This document shows, piece after piece, positions 1 to 6,667 of a DNA stretch of 35,932 nt. This stretch comes from Candidatus Methanophagaceae archaeon GoMg1. GTDB taxonomy: Archaea > Halobacteriota > Syntropharchaeia > Alkanophagales > Methanospirareceae. Location of the stretch: positions 1-35,932 of the forward strand of contig QBUL01000179.1 of assembly GCA_013180605.1 (NCBI GenBank), read 5' to 3'. Every line of letters starts with the position of its first letter. Position 1 is the stretch's first letter. The position numbers were made by a program, and so were the translations under genes. The notes under the pieces were generated by a model. It did no database searches. It had not been told where the DNA came from and was given only the letters and a program-made list of their open reading frames with translations.

Positions 1-4
1 GTTG

Positions 5-48
5 GGAAATAGTTTTCTGCGTAAATCCGCGTAAATCTGCGTCCTAAA
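5..48 (+). repeat. 44-nt dispersed repeat, copy 1 (period-11 core)
   Basis: This 44-nt stretch recurs at 30354-30397 in the same orientation with one mismatch. Its core is a short tandem of about 11 nt (TGCGTAAATCC-like units). A diverged inverted relative occurs at about 24931-24962. It is non-coding, with no internal ORF, and its role is unknown. Confidence 0.8.
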
Positions 49-77
49 TAGGTGGAAGTTATACGTTATATACAACA

Positions 78-168
78 AGAAAGCCTAAACAATGATTGGA
101 ACCATCTTAAAACTCTGCGTACTCTGCGCTCTCCGCGGTAATAAATCACTTGATTTTTAGACTGTGCC
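78..168 (+). repeat. 91-nt dispersed repeat, copy 1
   Basis: These 91 bases are the reverse complement of 23698-23788, with about 7 mismatches. The unit contains a period-9 tract (CTCTGCGTA-like units). Its edge coincides with the stop codon of the reverse-strand gene at 157-561, just as copy 2 starts two bases after the stop codon of map. Relative to the neighbouring gene both copies have the same orientation, reading away from its 3' end. It may be a non-autonomous mobile repeat or a 3'-UTR element. Confidence 0.85.
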
Positions 169-561
169 TCCCTCAGAAAGAATGTCCGCTGCGATTTGTT
201 CAAGCTTACTTATTTCGCGTTTCCTGAAACCAATGAAAATACCGCCGAATTTACCACCAACTAAGGTTCGTGTCTTTTCGCCGCGTTGAAGCACTTTATT
301 AAGTAATGGATGCAGGATTTGCACCTTATCTTCCTTATCAGTTATAATCAGTATCCCGTTTTCAATTCCTACAATCCAATTAGATGTCTTTGCTTTAGGC
401 GGGATGATGCGGTTAAGCGTTGGCTGCTCGATGTCGAGATGCGTCACGGTAGCTCGTGAATAACCCTTCAGATGGATATAAACACGCGCATTGGACAGTT
501 CTTCTGCGTTGAGGCAGACTTTTGCATTCAGCGGCAGTTTGCCTTCTGCGGGGCCTGTCAT
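157..561 (-). CDS. Hypothetical protein, 134 aa
   Basis: An intact reading frame of 134 residues starting with ATG. I do not recognise the family. It has no signal peptide or membrane segment. The second half is basic, with a Gly/Phe-rich patch (GGKFGGIFIGFRKR) at about residues 102-115, and the whole looks like a small mixed alpha/beta protein. It lies alone on the reverse strand, and its stop codon falls inside the 91-nt dispersed repeat, so the last few codons (EGGTV) come from or abut repeat sequence. Codon use looks like ordinary coding sequence. I am fairly sure it is a gene but cannot give a function. Confidence 0.5.
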   Translation of the reverse strand: MTGPAEGKLPLNAKVCLNAEELSNARVYIHLKGYSRATVTHLDIEQPTLNRIIPPKAKTSNWIVGIENGILIITDKEDKVQILHPLLNKVLQRGEKTRTLVGGKFGGIFIGFRKREISKLEQIAADILSEGGTV

Positions 562-585
562 GCTTAACTAATTATCAATACTAAC

Positions 586-882
586 TTGACTTTGTCACAT
601 TTTAAATCTACCGTAGAGAACGCTGAGTTCGCAGAGAAAATATATTTCACAGCACCAGCAGCAACCCGTATCGCATTATCTACCGCCATATTTGCCTTAT
701 TTTCTATCTCGCCTTTATACGTAGCAAATCAGCGGATTGATCAAATACTTCAATCTTGGAAAAGAATAATCGAAATTTGGTGCCCTTTATGTATTCCGTT
801 ACCTTTACGTGACCAATTATGTCATCTTATTTTAAATCCCCGCGGTTATGATTTTGAAGGAAGAGTTTTGCAACAAATATAA
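586..882 (+). CDS. Doubtful small ORF, possible gene remnant, 98 aa
   Basis: The frame opens with TTG and runs to TAA at 880-882. The first 18 or so codons are read through a copy of the CTCTGCG-type repeat (611-640), so the N-terminus is unlikely to be original. From about position 640 the product looks protein-like, with a hydrophobic stretch (ATRIALSTAIFALFSISPLY) and then a helical, Trp-containing segment. No family is recognised. It could be the tail of a gene whose front was replaced by repeat, or a chance ORF. The next gene starts 32 nt downstream with a purine-rich ribosome site, which is compatible with a shared transcript. Confidence 0.25.
   Translation: MTLSHFKSTVENAEFAEKIYFTAPAATRIALSTAIFALFSISPLYVANQRIDQILQSWKRIIEIWCPLCIPLPLRDQLCHLILNPRGYDFEGRVLQQI
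611..640 (+). repeat. Fragment of period-9 GCAGAG repeat
   Basis: CCGTAGAGAACGCTGAG and the following TTCGCAGAG match the period-9 tract of the 91-nt dispersed repeat, read in the opposite orientation to copy 1 at 78-168. It is a short diverged fragment inside the doubtful ORF at 586-882. Confidence 0.45.
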
Positions 883-914
883 AGGATAAGTATAGAAAGG
901 GAGTAAAAATAAAA

Positions 915-1094
915 ATGCAAAAAAGACAGTGGTATACGTTAGGATATATGTTTTCAGTTTTTTTGCTTGTGACAGCGATTTGGTTGGCTTCTCCCCTATC
1001 AGAGACCATTTCTCTATTGTTAAGTTATTTCCTCATTTTATGGGTTATTGCAACAATTACATGCTTCATTTGTGGATCGTTAGAAAAGGAATAA
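915..1094 (+). CDS. Small two-helix membrane protein, 59 aa
   Basis: A 59-residue frame begins MQKRQWYTLGYMFSVF and ends GSLEKE, followed by TAA. It has two clear membrane segments, at about residues 8-26 and 33-53, joined by a short polar turn (SPLSET). A purine-rich ribosome site (AAAGGGAG) lies just upstream. I prefer it to the overlapping ORF at 929-1129, because this frame gives the regular hydrophobic pattern and a basic N-terminus. The next frame begins at about 1117 behind its own strong Shine-Dalgarno sequence, so the two genes probably form an operon. Family and function are unknown. Confidence 0.6.
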   Translation: MQKRQWYTLGYMFSVFLLVTAIWLASPLSETISLLLSYFLILWVIATITCFICGSLEKE

Positions 1095-1116
1095 AAAAGT
1101 CAGGAGGGGGATTAGT

Positions 1117-1194
1117 CTGGGTAAAATAAAACAGGCTGTAGTCGTAATATTATTCGCTATTTTGGCTATCTTTATTGCTTAGGGGTTCTTCGCT
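1117..1194 (+). other. In-frame upstream extension with amber stop inside a membrane anchor
   Basis: The frame of the 1195-1623 gene is open upstream from a CTG at 1117, 6 nt behind a strong Shine-Dalgarno sequence (AGGAGGGGG, 1102-1110). It reads GKIKQAVVVILFAILAIFIA, then TAG at 1180-1182, then GFFAVVMYEPPYY. The hydrophobic run on both sides of the TAG looks like one N-terminal membrane anchor interrupted by a single amber codon. No ATG or GTG start exists in this extension. It may be a point-mutated gene or a sequencing error. Readthrough is less likely. Confidence 0.55.
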
Positions 1195-1623
1195 GTGGTA
1201 ATGTATGAACCACCATATTATACTAAAGTGCCTAAAATCATAACACATGAGGTTGAACCTCTTGAAAGACCTTATCATGTTGAAGTGTATATTGAGCTAG
1301 ATGACGGTTCACATCATCGTTTTGATGATGTCCAATCCGTGGATATAATTACAAAAGGAACCTTACGTGCCGTCACTAAGGAATCGCGTTTTCTTGATGA
1401 ATATGAAACATTTAATGTCACGGAAGTGAGATTCAAATTTAAGAGAGATGGATACTTGGTTGAGTTTACCAATCTTTCTGGAAGAGATCACTTTGTATCG
1501 ACTAATGACGCATATCTCTATCCTTATGAAACGCCTGTATTTATGCGTATAACTGACTCGGCAGGTTATTCAACAAAGACATTTTACAATGTTGAATCTT
1601 TTAGGTTTTATGTGCGAGATTAA
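1195..1623 (+). CDS. Hypothetical exported or anchored protein, 142 aa (longer form blocked by amber codon)
   Basis: The GTG at 1195 has a modest ribosome site (AGGGGT, 1181-1186) about 8 nt upstream, so translation of this shorter form is possible. The product is rich in beta-strand-like, aromatic and acidic stretches (YHVEVYIELDDGSHHRF) and has no helix beyond the extreme N-terminus. This fits an extracytoplasmic beta domain behind the upstream anchor. No family is recognised. The natural start is probably the CTG at 1117 (see that entry), in which case this gene is broken by one amber codon. The small gene at 1625 follows immediately. Confidence 0.5.
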   Translation: MVMYEPPYYTKVPKIITHEVEPLERPYHVEVYIELDDGSHHRFDDVQSVDIITKGTLRAVTKESRFLDEYETFNVTEVRFKFKRDGYLVEFTNLSGRDHFVSTNDAYLYPYETPVFMRITDSAGYSTKTFYNVESFRFYVRD

Positions 1624-1624
1624 A

Positions 1625-1792
1625 ATGCACAACCCAAACCAAAATACAAAAGGAGCAAAAATAGGCGTAGTTCTAACCGACCCTGACGGCTGGACCGCAA
1701 GTGCATTCTTGAAGAATAGGATTATTGACAATAGCATATCTGCTCAGGCGAAGAAGATAGAAACGGATGCAATGAAAATCATTGCGAGGTGA
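1625..1792 (+). CDS. Small hypothetical protein, 55 aa
   Basis: The frame opens earlier, at 1589, but that start overlaps the preceding gene. The ATG at 1625 lies one base after that gene's stop codon and gives a product starting MHNPNQNTKGAKIG. The protein is soluble, begins Asn/Gln-rich, has a central LTDPDGWTASAFL segment and ends in a basic amphipathic helix. No family is recognised. It is tightly packed behind the 1195-1623 gene, probably in the same transcript. Confidence 0.4.
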   Translation: MHNPNQNTKGAKIGVVLTDPDGWTASAFLKNRIIDNSISAQAKKIETDAMKIIAR

Positions 1793-1845
1793 TGCAGGAC
1801 GGGGGTTTTTATATTGGTGGATTTAAATTATTATAAGGGCTTCGT

Positions 1846-2313
1846 ATGTCAACGACACAAGGGGAGACTAAAGCTTACATAAGTGCAAGTTTTAATAATA
1901 GTGCACAAAAGCCGATCGAGTTCTTTATTGAGATGGCAAAAGCTCTCGGAATCAAGACTATCTGGCTTAAAGAAATATACGAAACGCGTCCAATTGAAGA
2001 TAAAATTAAAGATAAACTAAGGAAATGTAATGCTTTTATCCAGATTCTTACAGAAGATATTGAAAAAGAAAAAAGGGAAAGAGGATGGCTTGGTAATGAG
2101 CCAGCATGGGCGGACTCATTTGAAATTGCGAATTTTGCCTTATTTGTTGAAAAAGGGGTGAAACCTTCTGGTTTTTTAAGTAAAATAGAATATTTATCCT
2201 TTGATAGAAGTGCACTAGACAAAATTGCACCAAAAGTTATTCAGTACCTATTAGATTTAAAACAGCGAACATCTGAAAGTGTACCTTGGTATGGTGGAAT
2301 AGAACCAAGATAA
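1846..2313 (+). CDS. TIR-like domain protein, 155 aa
   Basis: The N-terminus KAYISASFN (residues 9-17) resembles the first strand of TIR or TIR-like domains. A helix, a second strand (IKTIWL), a segment ending in a third strand (CNAFIQILTEDI) and then W..NEPAWADS follow. In TIR NAD hydrolases a Glu shortly after that position is catalytic, so the Glu of NEPAW (about residue 85) is a candidate. The length fits a single bare TIR-like domain with no partner domain fused. It could instead belong to a related Rossmann-like group such as DUF4062 or nucleoside deoxyribosyltransferase-like folds. It faces the membrane repeat protein at 2319-3779 across 5 nt, in convergent orientation. A defence or signalling role is inference. 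Confidence 0.45.
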   Translation: MSTTQGETKAYISASFNNSAQKPIEFFIEMAKALGIKTIWLKEIYETRPIEDKIKDKLRKCNAFIQILTEDIEKEKRERGWLGNEPAWADSFEIANFALFVEKGVKPSGFLSKIEYLSFDRSALDKIAPKVIQYLLDLKQRTSESVPWYGGIEPR

Positions 2314-2318
2314 AAAAG

Positions 2319-3779
2319 TTACCAGTTGAAGGAATGTGTGGAAGGAAGATTGTTGCAGTTCTGCCTACTTTCTGTCTTTTTATTCGCAGTTCTTTTCTCG
2401 GCTCGCAGTTTTTCGAGTTCCTGTTCGTATAGTTTCATGAATTTTTGGAAGTAGAAAAGCTTTTGTTTAACATTTAATTTCGATTCGTAGTTATGAATCG
2501 CAGTCTTGACGACTTCTTCGCTTAGAATTGTTAACTCTGCGAGAGCCCTTGCTGCTCGCAATGCCGCATCCTCAAGACCTTTTTTCGCAGCAACTAGTCC
2601 AACTCTCACAAGAGACTCCGCTGCTTGCCGTGTCGCACCTACAAGTCCTTTTTCCGCAGCAGTTACTCCAGCAGCTTCAAGAGTCCATGCTATTTGCCGT
2701 GTCGCACCTACAAGTCCTTTTTCCGCTGTTAATTTCCCAAAATGTCCAAGAGACCGTGCAGCTTGCTGTGTCGCCTTTTCAAGACCTTTTTTCGCAGCGG
2801 CTTCTCCAACAGCTCCAAGGGACTCCACTGCTCGCCATGTTGCAACTACAAGTTCTTTTTCCATAGCAGTTACTCCAACAGCTTCAAGAAACTCTGCTGT
2901 TTGCGCTGTCGCATATTCAAGACCTTTTTCTGCTGTTGATTTCCCGAAAACCTTTAAATTTTCAATAACTTCTGCTGTCGACTCTTCATCCATTTTACTT
3001 ACTGCTAATCTACCAGCTCGTTCTAAATGTTTACAAAAATGCCCTGAAATCTCTTTCTCTGCATCTGGTCCAACAATTTTAATCACCTGTTCGGTTACTG
3101 CTTTTAACCCAACTCGTGTCGTCTCAATGTCATATTTCATAATAGAACCATGCACTATATCCACGATGGGCTGAATTGGGTCTTCTTTCGAGTTGAGAAG
3201 GTTACCTTTGGTAATCTCATTTTTCAATCGTTTTATAATAGTTTCTGGTGTCAAAAGACTCATAATATTCCAAATATAAAGACATAAAATTGCAAAAGTA
3301 GAAATCCCCAGAGCATAAACAGACGAAATATAAGCTTCAAGAGAGATACTCGAAATCATAATTTGACTTGTATCCTCAGCTCCTCGTATCATCTTTAAAA
3401 CCAAGAGACCATAAAAAATTGAGATACCATAAAAACCTAAAAGTATCCACATGTCAGGATTATCTCTAAAAATACGAATTACTCGCGGCGAATATGCGGA
3501 TGCAGTGTGTTGAACGGCAATCAAAGTCAGTGATACGATGATGGCAATGATTGCTGCCTGACTTTGAACCAGTGCACTGAGCATGTATCGGGCACTGGTT
3601 GGTTCAGTATGAATAAGATTAAAAAGTTTAAATACGAAACCAACGGCGAAAACAACCAATACGTAAAGACGGATGTATTTAAACAAGCGTACAGTCCACA
3701 GATCTTGAGATTTCCAATCATGCACTTTCTCCCTGATGTTTTTTACAGAAAAGGCAGAATCCTCTTTTCTATCTTGCAT
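2319..3779 (-). CDS. DUF2254-like membrane protein with six 23-residue helical repeats, 486 aa
   Basis: Residues 1-180 carry four membrane segments (about 33-55, 66-90, 108-130, 150-176). The second, with SALVQSQAAIIAIIVSLTLI followed by SAYSPRV, resembles DUF2254 predicted membrane proteins. A cytoplasmic linker follows, then six consecutive 23-residue repeats at 279-416, each beginning with Gly, containing AxKGL and ending in a hydrophobic pair. A degenerate seventh may precede them at 256-278. The tail (417-486) is a charged coiled-coil-like helix. Each repeat probably forms a helix pair, giving a cytoplasmic solenoid or amphipathic rod. Function is unknown. The fusion of this membrane module to such repeats is not one I recognise. 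Confidence 0.6.
   Translation of the reverse strand: MQDRKEDSAFSVKNIREKVHDWKSQDLWTVRLFKYIRLYVLVVFAVGFVFKLFNLIHTEPTSARYMLSALVQSQAAIIAIIVSLTLIAVQHTASAYSPRVIRIFRDNPDMWILLGFYGISIFYGLLVLKMIRGAEDTSQIMISSISLEAYISSVYALGISTFAILCLYIWNIMSLLTPETIIKRLKNEITKGNLLNSKEDPIQPIVDIVHGSIMKYDIETTRVGLKAVTEQVIKIVGPDAEKEISGHFCKHLERAGRLAVSKMDEESTAEVIENLKVFGKSTAEKGLEYATAQTAEFLEAVGVTAMEKELVVATWRAVESLGAVGEAAAKKGLEKATQQAARSLGHFGKLTAEKGLVGATRQIAWTLEAAGVTAAEKGLVGATRQAAESLVRVGLVAAKKGLEDAALRAARALAELTILSEEVVKTAIHNYESKLNVKQKLFYFQKFMKLYEQELEKLRAEKRTANKKTESRQNCNNLPSTHSFNW
2532..2945 (-). repeat. Six tandem 69-bp coding repeats
   Basis: This stretch encodes residues 279-416 of the membrane protein on the reverse strand: six units of exactly 69 bp (23 codons) with no spacer. 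Units 4 and 5 are closest (GKLTAEKGLVGATRQ versus GVTAAEKGLVGATRQ). Even at the DNA level the motif AAGTCCTTTTTCCGC recurs on the plus strand, so some unit duplication is recent. Confidence 0.85.
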
Positions 3780-3956
3780 ACAAATTTATTAAAGAAGTTC
3801 CACAATTAATAAACTATGATGCTTAGGCAGTTGGGGCATAACACCAGAAGAGCAGCCCGAATTTAATGAAATAAACAAGCGCGAAAGTCAAGATTGAGAA
3901 CATGAAAAAGTTTTACCAAAGAAATATTATACCTTGCTATTTATTACAGAGAAAAA
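3780..3956. other. Intergenic region with a short coding-like scrap
   Basis: This gap separates the reverse-strand membrane protein from the enoyl-CoA hydratase. Positions 3817-3898 on the plus strand read as ITPEEQPEFNEINKRESQD followed by a stop. It looks protein-like but has no start codon and a stop codon just upstream, so it may be a residue of a lost gene. The remainder is AT-rich and presumably carries both promoters, though no convincing TATA box stands out. Confidence 0.3.
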
Positions 3957-4733
3957 ATGCAGGAAGAGAACAAATACGAGAACATTTTGTACGCGAAAAA
4001 CGACAAAGTCGCAACCATAACACTCAACAGGCAAAAATCGCTGAATGCATTGAACACGGCTTTATTGACGGAGTTGCGAGATGCGCTGGAAGATGCGGAA
4101 ATGGATGCCGCGGTGCATGTAATAGTAATAACCGGGTCGGGGGAAAAGGCTTTCTGTGCCGGGGCAGACATAACCGAGCTGGTTGAGAAAAGTCCCGAAG
4201 AAGCGAGTGAATGGTCGAGCTGGGTTCAGGGGATAACAACATACATGGAAAAGCTGAGTAAGCCGATAATAGCAAAGATAAACGGATTCTGCCTGGGCGG
4301 TGGCTTGGAACTTGCGATGGCGTGTGATTTCAGGATTGCATCCGAAAAAGCGGTATTTGGTCTGCCGGAGATAAACCTGGCAATTATCCCGGGTGGCGGC
4401 GGCACACAACGACTACCGAGATTGATAGGGAAGACAAAAGCGATGGAAATGCTGATGACTGGCGACCATATAGCGGCAGAAGAAGCTTTTCGGTTAGCAC
4501 TCGTGAATAGAACTGTTCCTGCGGATGAACTCGACGGTGAGGTGGATGAACTTATCAAAAAGCTGCTTTCAAATAGTGCTGCTACGCTCGGAATAATGAA
4601 GGATGCGGTGAATAAAGGCATAGAAACGGATTTGGAGCATGCATTGCAATATGAAGCGGAATGCTTCGGGCATGCGCTTGCGACTGAGGATGCGAGAAAG
4701 GGTCTGAAGGGGTTTTTGGAAAGCCGGAAGTAG
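3957..4733 (+). CDS. Enoyl-CoA hydratase/isomerase (crotonase family), 258 aa
   Basis: Crotonases hydrate or isomerise acyl-CoA thioesters in the cytoplasm. The family's two oxyanion-hole motifs are present: AFCAGADI (residues 66-73) and NGFCLGGGLELAMACD (109-124). Glu118 and Glu138 (PEINLAIIPGGGGTQRLPR) match the two catalytic glutamates of 2-enoyl-CoA hydratases, so hydratase activity is the best guess. Length is normal (about 260). The start follows the purine-rich AGAGAAAAA. No acyl-CoA dehydrogenase, thiolase or 3-hydroxyacyl-CoA dehydrogenase lies nearby, so the pathway cannot be read from context. It could serve butyryl/crotonyl-CoA metabolism, fatty-acid degradation or a side reaction. 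Confidence 0.92.
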   Translation: MQEENKYENILYAKNDKVATITLNRQKSLNALNTALLTELRDALEDAEMDAAVHVIVITGSGEKAFCAGADITELVEKSPEEASEWSSWVQGITTYMEKLSKPIIAKINGFCLGGGLELAMACDFRIASEKAVFGLPEINLAIIPGGGGTQRLPRLIGKTKAMEMLMTGDHIAAEEAFRLALVNRTVPADELDGEVDELIKKLLSNSAATLGIMKDAVNKGIETDLEHALQYEAECFGHALATEDARKGLKGFLESRK

Positions 4734-4742
4734 GATTTCAAT

Positions 4743-4749
4743 TATAAAA
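4743..4749 (+). promoter_or_regulatory. TATA box for the HDAC-like gene
   Basis: TATAAAA lies 23 nt before the ATG at 4766. At archaeal spacing this places the transcription start at or next to the start codon, so the mRNA is probably leaderless. A second TATAAAA sits 5 nt before the ATG but is too close to serve. Confidence 0.5.
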
Positions 4750-4765
4750 CTTATTTTATAAAACC

Positions 4766-5560
4766 ATGCCATTAGCAATTTTGTACAGGGAGGAATTAAA
4801 GGAATATGACTTTGGTGCAGGGCATCCGTTCAGGGGAGCGAGGTATGAGAAGTTTTACCGCTTCTTGAAGGAGAATTTGAGCGATGAGTTTTATCTGTTT
4901 CACAGTGCGGACAATAGACCTATTGGAAGACCAGGGAAACTGGAAGAAGCTGCGAGGTTGATCGTGGGTCAGGCGAAGCGTGCAGTTGATTTAGTTGAAG
5001 GCGGGGAATTCGAGAAAGCCAGTTCAATAGGCGGTGGGATGCACCATGCCAAATCCGGTTTTGGCGAAGGATTTTGTATTTTTGTATATCAAATCGGGGA
5101 AGGAGAGGGAAAAGGAGATACAATAAATGTTCCAATGCCAATTGGTGCCAGCTATGATTCCTACAAATCGGTCTTTGTGGAAATAATTGAGCCAGTGGTC
5201 AAAGAATTCGAGCCTGAGCTAATCGTCAGATATGGTGGCTCTGACCCGTATCTAAATGACCAGCTAACGCAGTTGGGACTGCCGATAAAAGGATTCAGGA
5301 TGATTGGGGAGAAGACGAGAGAGATTGCGGAAATTTGTCAAGGGAAGGAGATAGATTTGATTGCTTCTGGTTACAATGAAGATGTTTTGCCTTATGCATG
5401 GCTTGCCTTAATCTCCGGTTTGGCAGGCTTGAAAATAGCGGTAAAAGAGCGTGAACCAATAGCCGAAAGATACAGAAGAGATTTGGCGTCAAAGGATACT
5501 GAAAAGGTGGTGAGAGAGGTTAAAGAGGAACTAAAGGATTACTGGAGGTGTTTTGGTTAG
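4766..5560 (+). CDS. Histone-deacetylase-superfamily protein lacking the main metal site, 264 aa
   Basis: HDAC/AcuC enzymes remove acyl groups from lysine or small amines using a zinc bound by Asp-His-Asp. Family landmarks are present in order: YDFGAGHPFRGARYEKF (residues 14-30), EEAARLIVGQ, GGGMHHAKSGFGEGFC (about 88-103), NVPMP, YGGSDPYLNDQL and ASGYNED with the Tyr that assists catalysis. Between GFCIF (101-105) and GEGEGKGDTINVPMP, however, about 50-60 residues are missing. This is the segment that in active members holds D-x-D-x-HHGDG and so two of three zinc ligands. A second shortening follows HSA near residue 48. The frame is open throughout and the protein is 264 aa rather than about 340-370. 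It is either a non-catalytic derivative or a gene damaged by in-frame deletion. Confidence 0.75.
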   Translation: MPLAILYREELKEYDFGAGHPFRGARYEKFYRFLKENLSDEFYLFHSADNRPIGRPGKLEEAARLIVGQAKRAVDLVEGGEFEKASSIGGGMHHAKSGFGEGFCIFVYQIGEGEGKGDTINVPMPIGASYDSYKSVFVEIIEPVVKEFEPELIVRYGGSDPYLNDQLTQLGLPIKGFRMIGEKTREIAEICQGKEIDLIASGYNEDVLPYAWLALISGLAGLKIAVKEREPIAERYRRDLASKDTEKVVREVKEELKDYWRCFG

Positions 5561-6240
5561 CTGTGAGAATATATATAGTCGCACTCCTCAAAATTATCCC
5601 CTATTCTCAAATCAGTCAAGGAAACGCTATGCACTTGTAATCCCAATTCATGAAGATACTTCACGAGATCCTGAACAGATATACCTAAATCGCGGAGCAT
5701 TGAATGATGAACCTCGCAAAAAATCTTGATTTTATCTTTATTTCTCCGCAAGGTCCTTTCTGCTCCTTTAAGCACAAATAGCTCACTCCCCTCACAATCC
5801 ATATTGATCAAATCCATTCTCCCTACATTCTCTTCCTTTAAAAAGGTGTCTATTGTGGTAGTATCGACCTGAAAACTGGGTATGCCAGCTTGGGGAACAA
5901 TAGAACTTGAAGCATTGTTCTTATAGAAATTGGTCGTTCCTATGTGGTCACTCACTGCCAATTGGCGTGTTTTTACGTTTTTTAATCCATTGCGATAAAT
6001 ATTCTCGTTCAGTATATTGAAATATTCCGGGACGGGTTCAAAAGAATAGAGTGTGCCGCTTTCTCCTATTTTCTTCGCTATCACTACCGTAGTAATGCCC
6101 GTATGCCCCCCAATATCTATCGCGTTCATCCCTTCTTCGAGAATTGATTCTAAGAATTCGACTTCACCCCTTTCATGTGGATTATCTCTCAAGAATCTCT
6201 TGAACGCGGTTGAATCGTAGAAGAAAAGCTCCAGTTCCAT
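5557..6240 (-). CDS. FkbM-family SAM-dependent methyltransferase, 227 aa
   Basis: FkbM-type enzymes methylate hydroxyls on sugars or other small molecules. The SAM-binding motif I is clear (MNAIDIGGHTGITTVVIAKK, residues 38-57), followed by the acidic end of strand 2 (LYSFEPVPEYF), strand 3 with NVKTRQLAVSD, and the family hallmark DLINMDCEGSELFVLKGAE. Length is normal for the minimal domain. There is no signal peptide or membrane segment. Its 3' end overlaps the end of the HDAC-like gene by 4 bases (convergent). It starts 6 nt after the stop of the ferredoxin gene at 6247-6606, so the two are probably co-transcribed. The substrate is unknown. Confidence 0.88.
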   Translation of the reverse strand: MELELFFYDSTAFKRFLRDNPHERGEVEFLESILEEGMNAIDIGGHTGITTVVIAKKIGESGTLYSFEPVPEYFNILNENIYRNGLKNVKTRQLAVSDHIGTTNFYKNNASSSIVPQAGIPSFQVDTTTIDTFLKEENVGRMDLINMDCEGSELFVLKGAERTLRRNKDKIKIFCEVHHSMLRDLGISVQDLVKYLHELGLQVHSVSLTDLRIGDNFEECDYIYSHS

Positions 6241-6246
6241 TTTATT

Positions 6247-6606
6247 CTATTTCTCCTTAAGCATTTGAAGTTTTTCTATCGTTTTCTCAGCAATGGTTTT
6301 CTCTATATTGAAATGATGTATCATCCTGTTAAGACATTTTTGCTTTTCTTTCGCATCGCCAAGACATTCGGCACAAGCGTTCATAAACTCTTTTGTTTTT
6401 GCTACGTTTGCGTTTACTTCGTCCGGTATTTTTTCACTGTCATGCCTCACAGCACCTTCAGCGCATACATCGTGGCATACACCACAACGAATGCAGTTAT
6501 CCATATCTATTTCTGCATGCTCATTCGCCATATAAATCGTGTCTACTGGACACTCCTCAATACACGTGCCGCAACCTGTACATTCATTTTTATCTACCCA
6601 AGGCAT
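6247..6606 (-). CDS. 2[4Fe-4S] ferredoxin with Cys-containing C-terminal extension, 119 aa
   Basis: An electron carrier with two cluster motifs: CTGCGTCIEECP (residues 9-20) and CIRCGVCHDVCAEGAV (38-53). In the second the residue after the last Cys is Ala instead of the usual Pro. A C-terminal tail of about 60 residues is helical and carries three more Cys (ACAECLGDAKEKQKC), which ordinary bacterial-type ferredoxins lack. A textbook ribosome site (AAAGGAGG) stands upstream of the ATG. It is divergent from argF across 61 nt and followed by the FkbM methyltransferase. The physiological partner is not evident. Confidence 0.9.
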   Translation of the reverse strand: MPWVDKNECTGCGTCIEECPVDTIYMANEHAEIDMDNCIRCGVCHDVCAEGAVRHDSEKIPDEVNANVAKTKEFMNACAECLGDAKEKQKCLNRMIHHFNIEKTIAEKTIEKLQMLKEK

Positions 6607-6667
6607 TTTATCAATCCTCCTTTTGTTTTTTTTTATTTATTTACTCTTTTTCTATTTATTCTATATT

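Noticed and set aside
929-1129. A 66-codon ORF overlapping the small membrane protein.
   Set aside because: The frame at 915-1094 gives two regular membrane helices and a ribosome site; this one gives an irregular product.
1180-1182. Pyrrolysine insertion at the TAG in the small exported protein.
   Set aside because: TAG ends several clear genes in the window, no pyl genes are seen, and a membrane helix is an unlikely place for pyrrolysine; mutation or sequencing error is simpler.
2506-3174. A 222-codon plus-strand ORF rich in Ala, Ser and Pro with repeats.
   Set aside because: It is the antisense shadow of the 23-residue repeats in the reverse-strand membrane protein, which has membrane helices and a sensible sequence.
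4226-4741. Reverse-strand ORF of 171 codons.
   Set aside because: It is antisense to the enoyl-CoA hydratase, whose catalytic motifs are complete.
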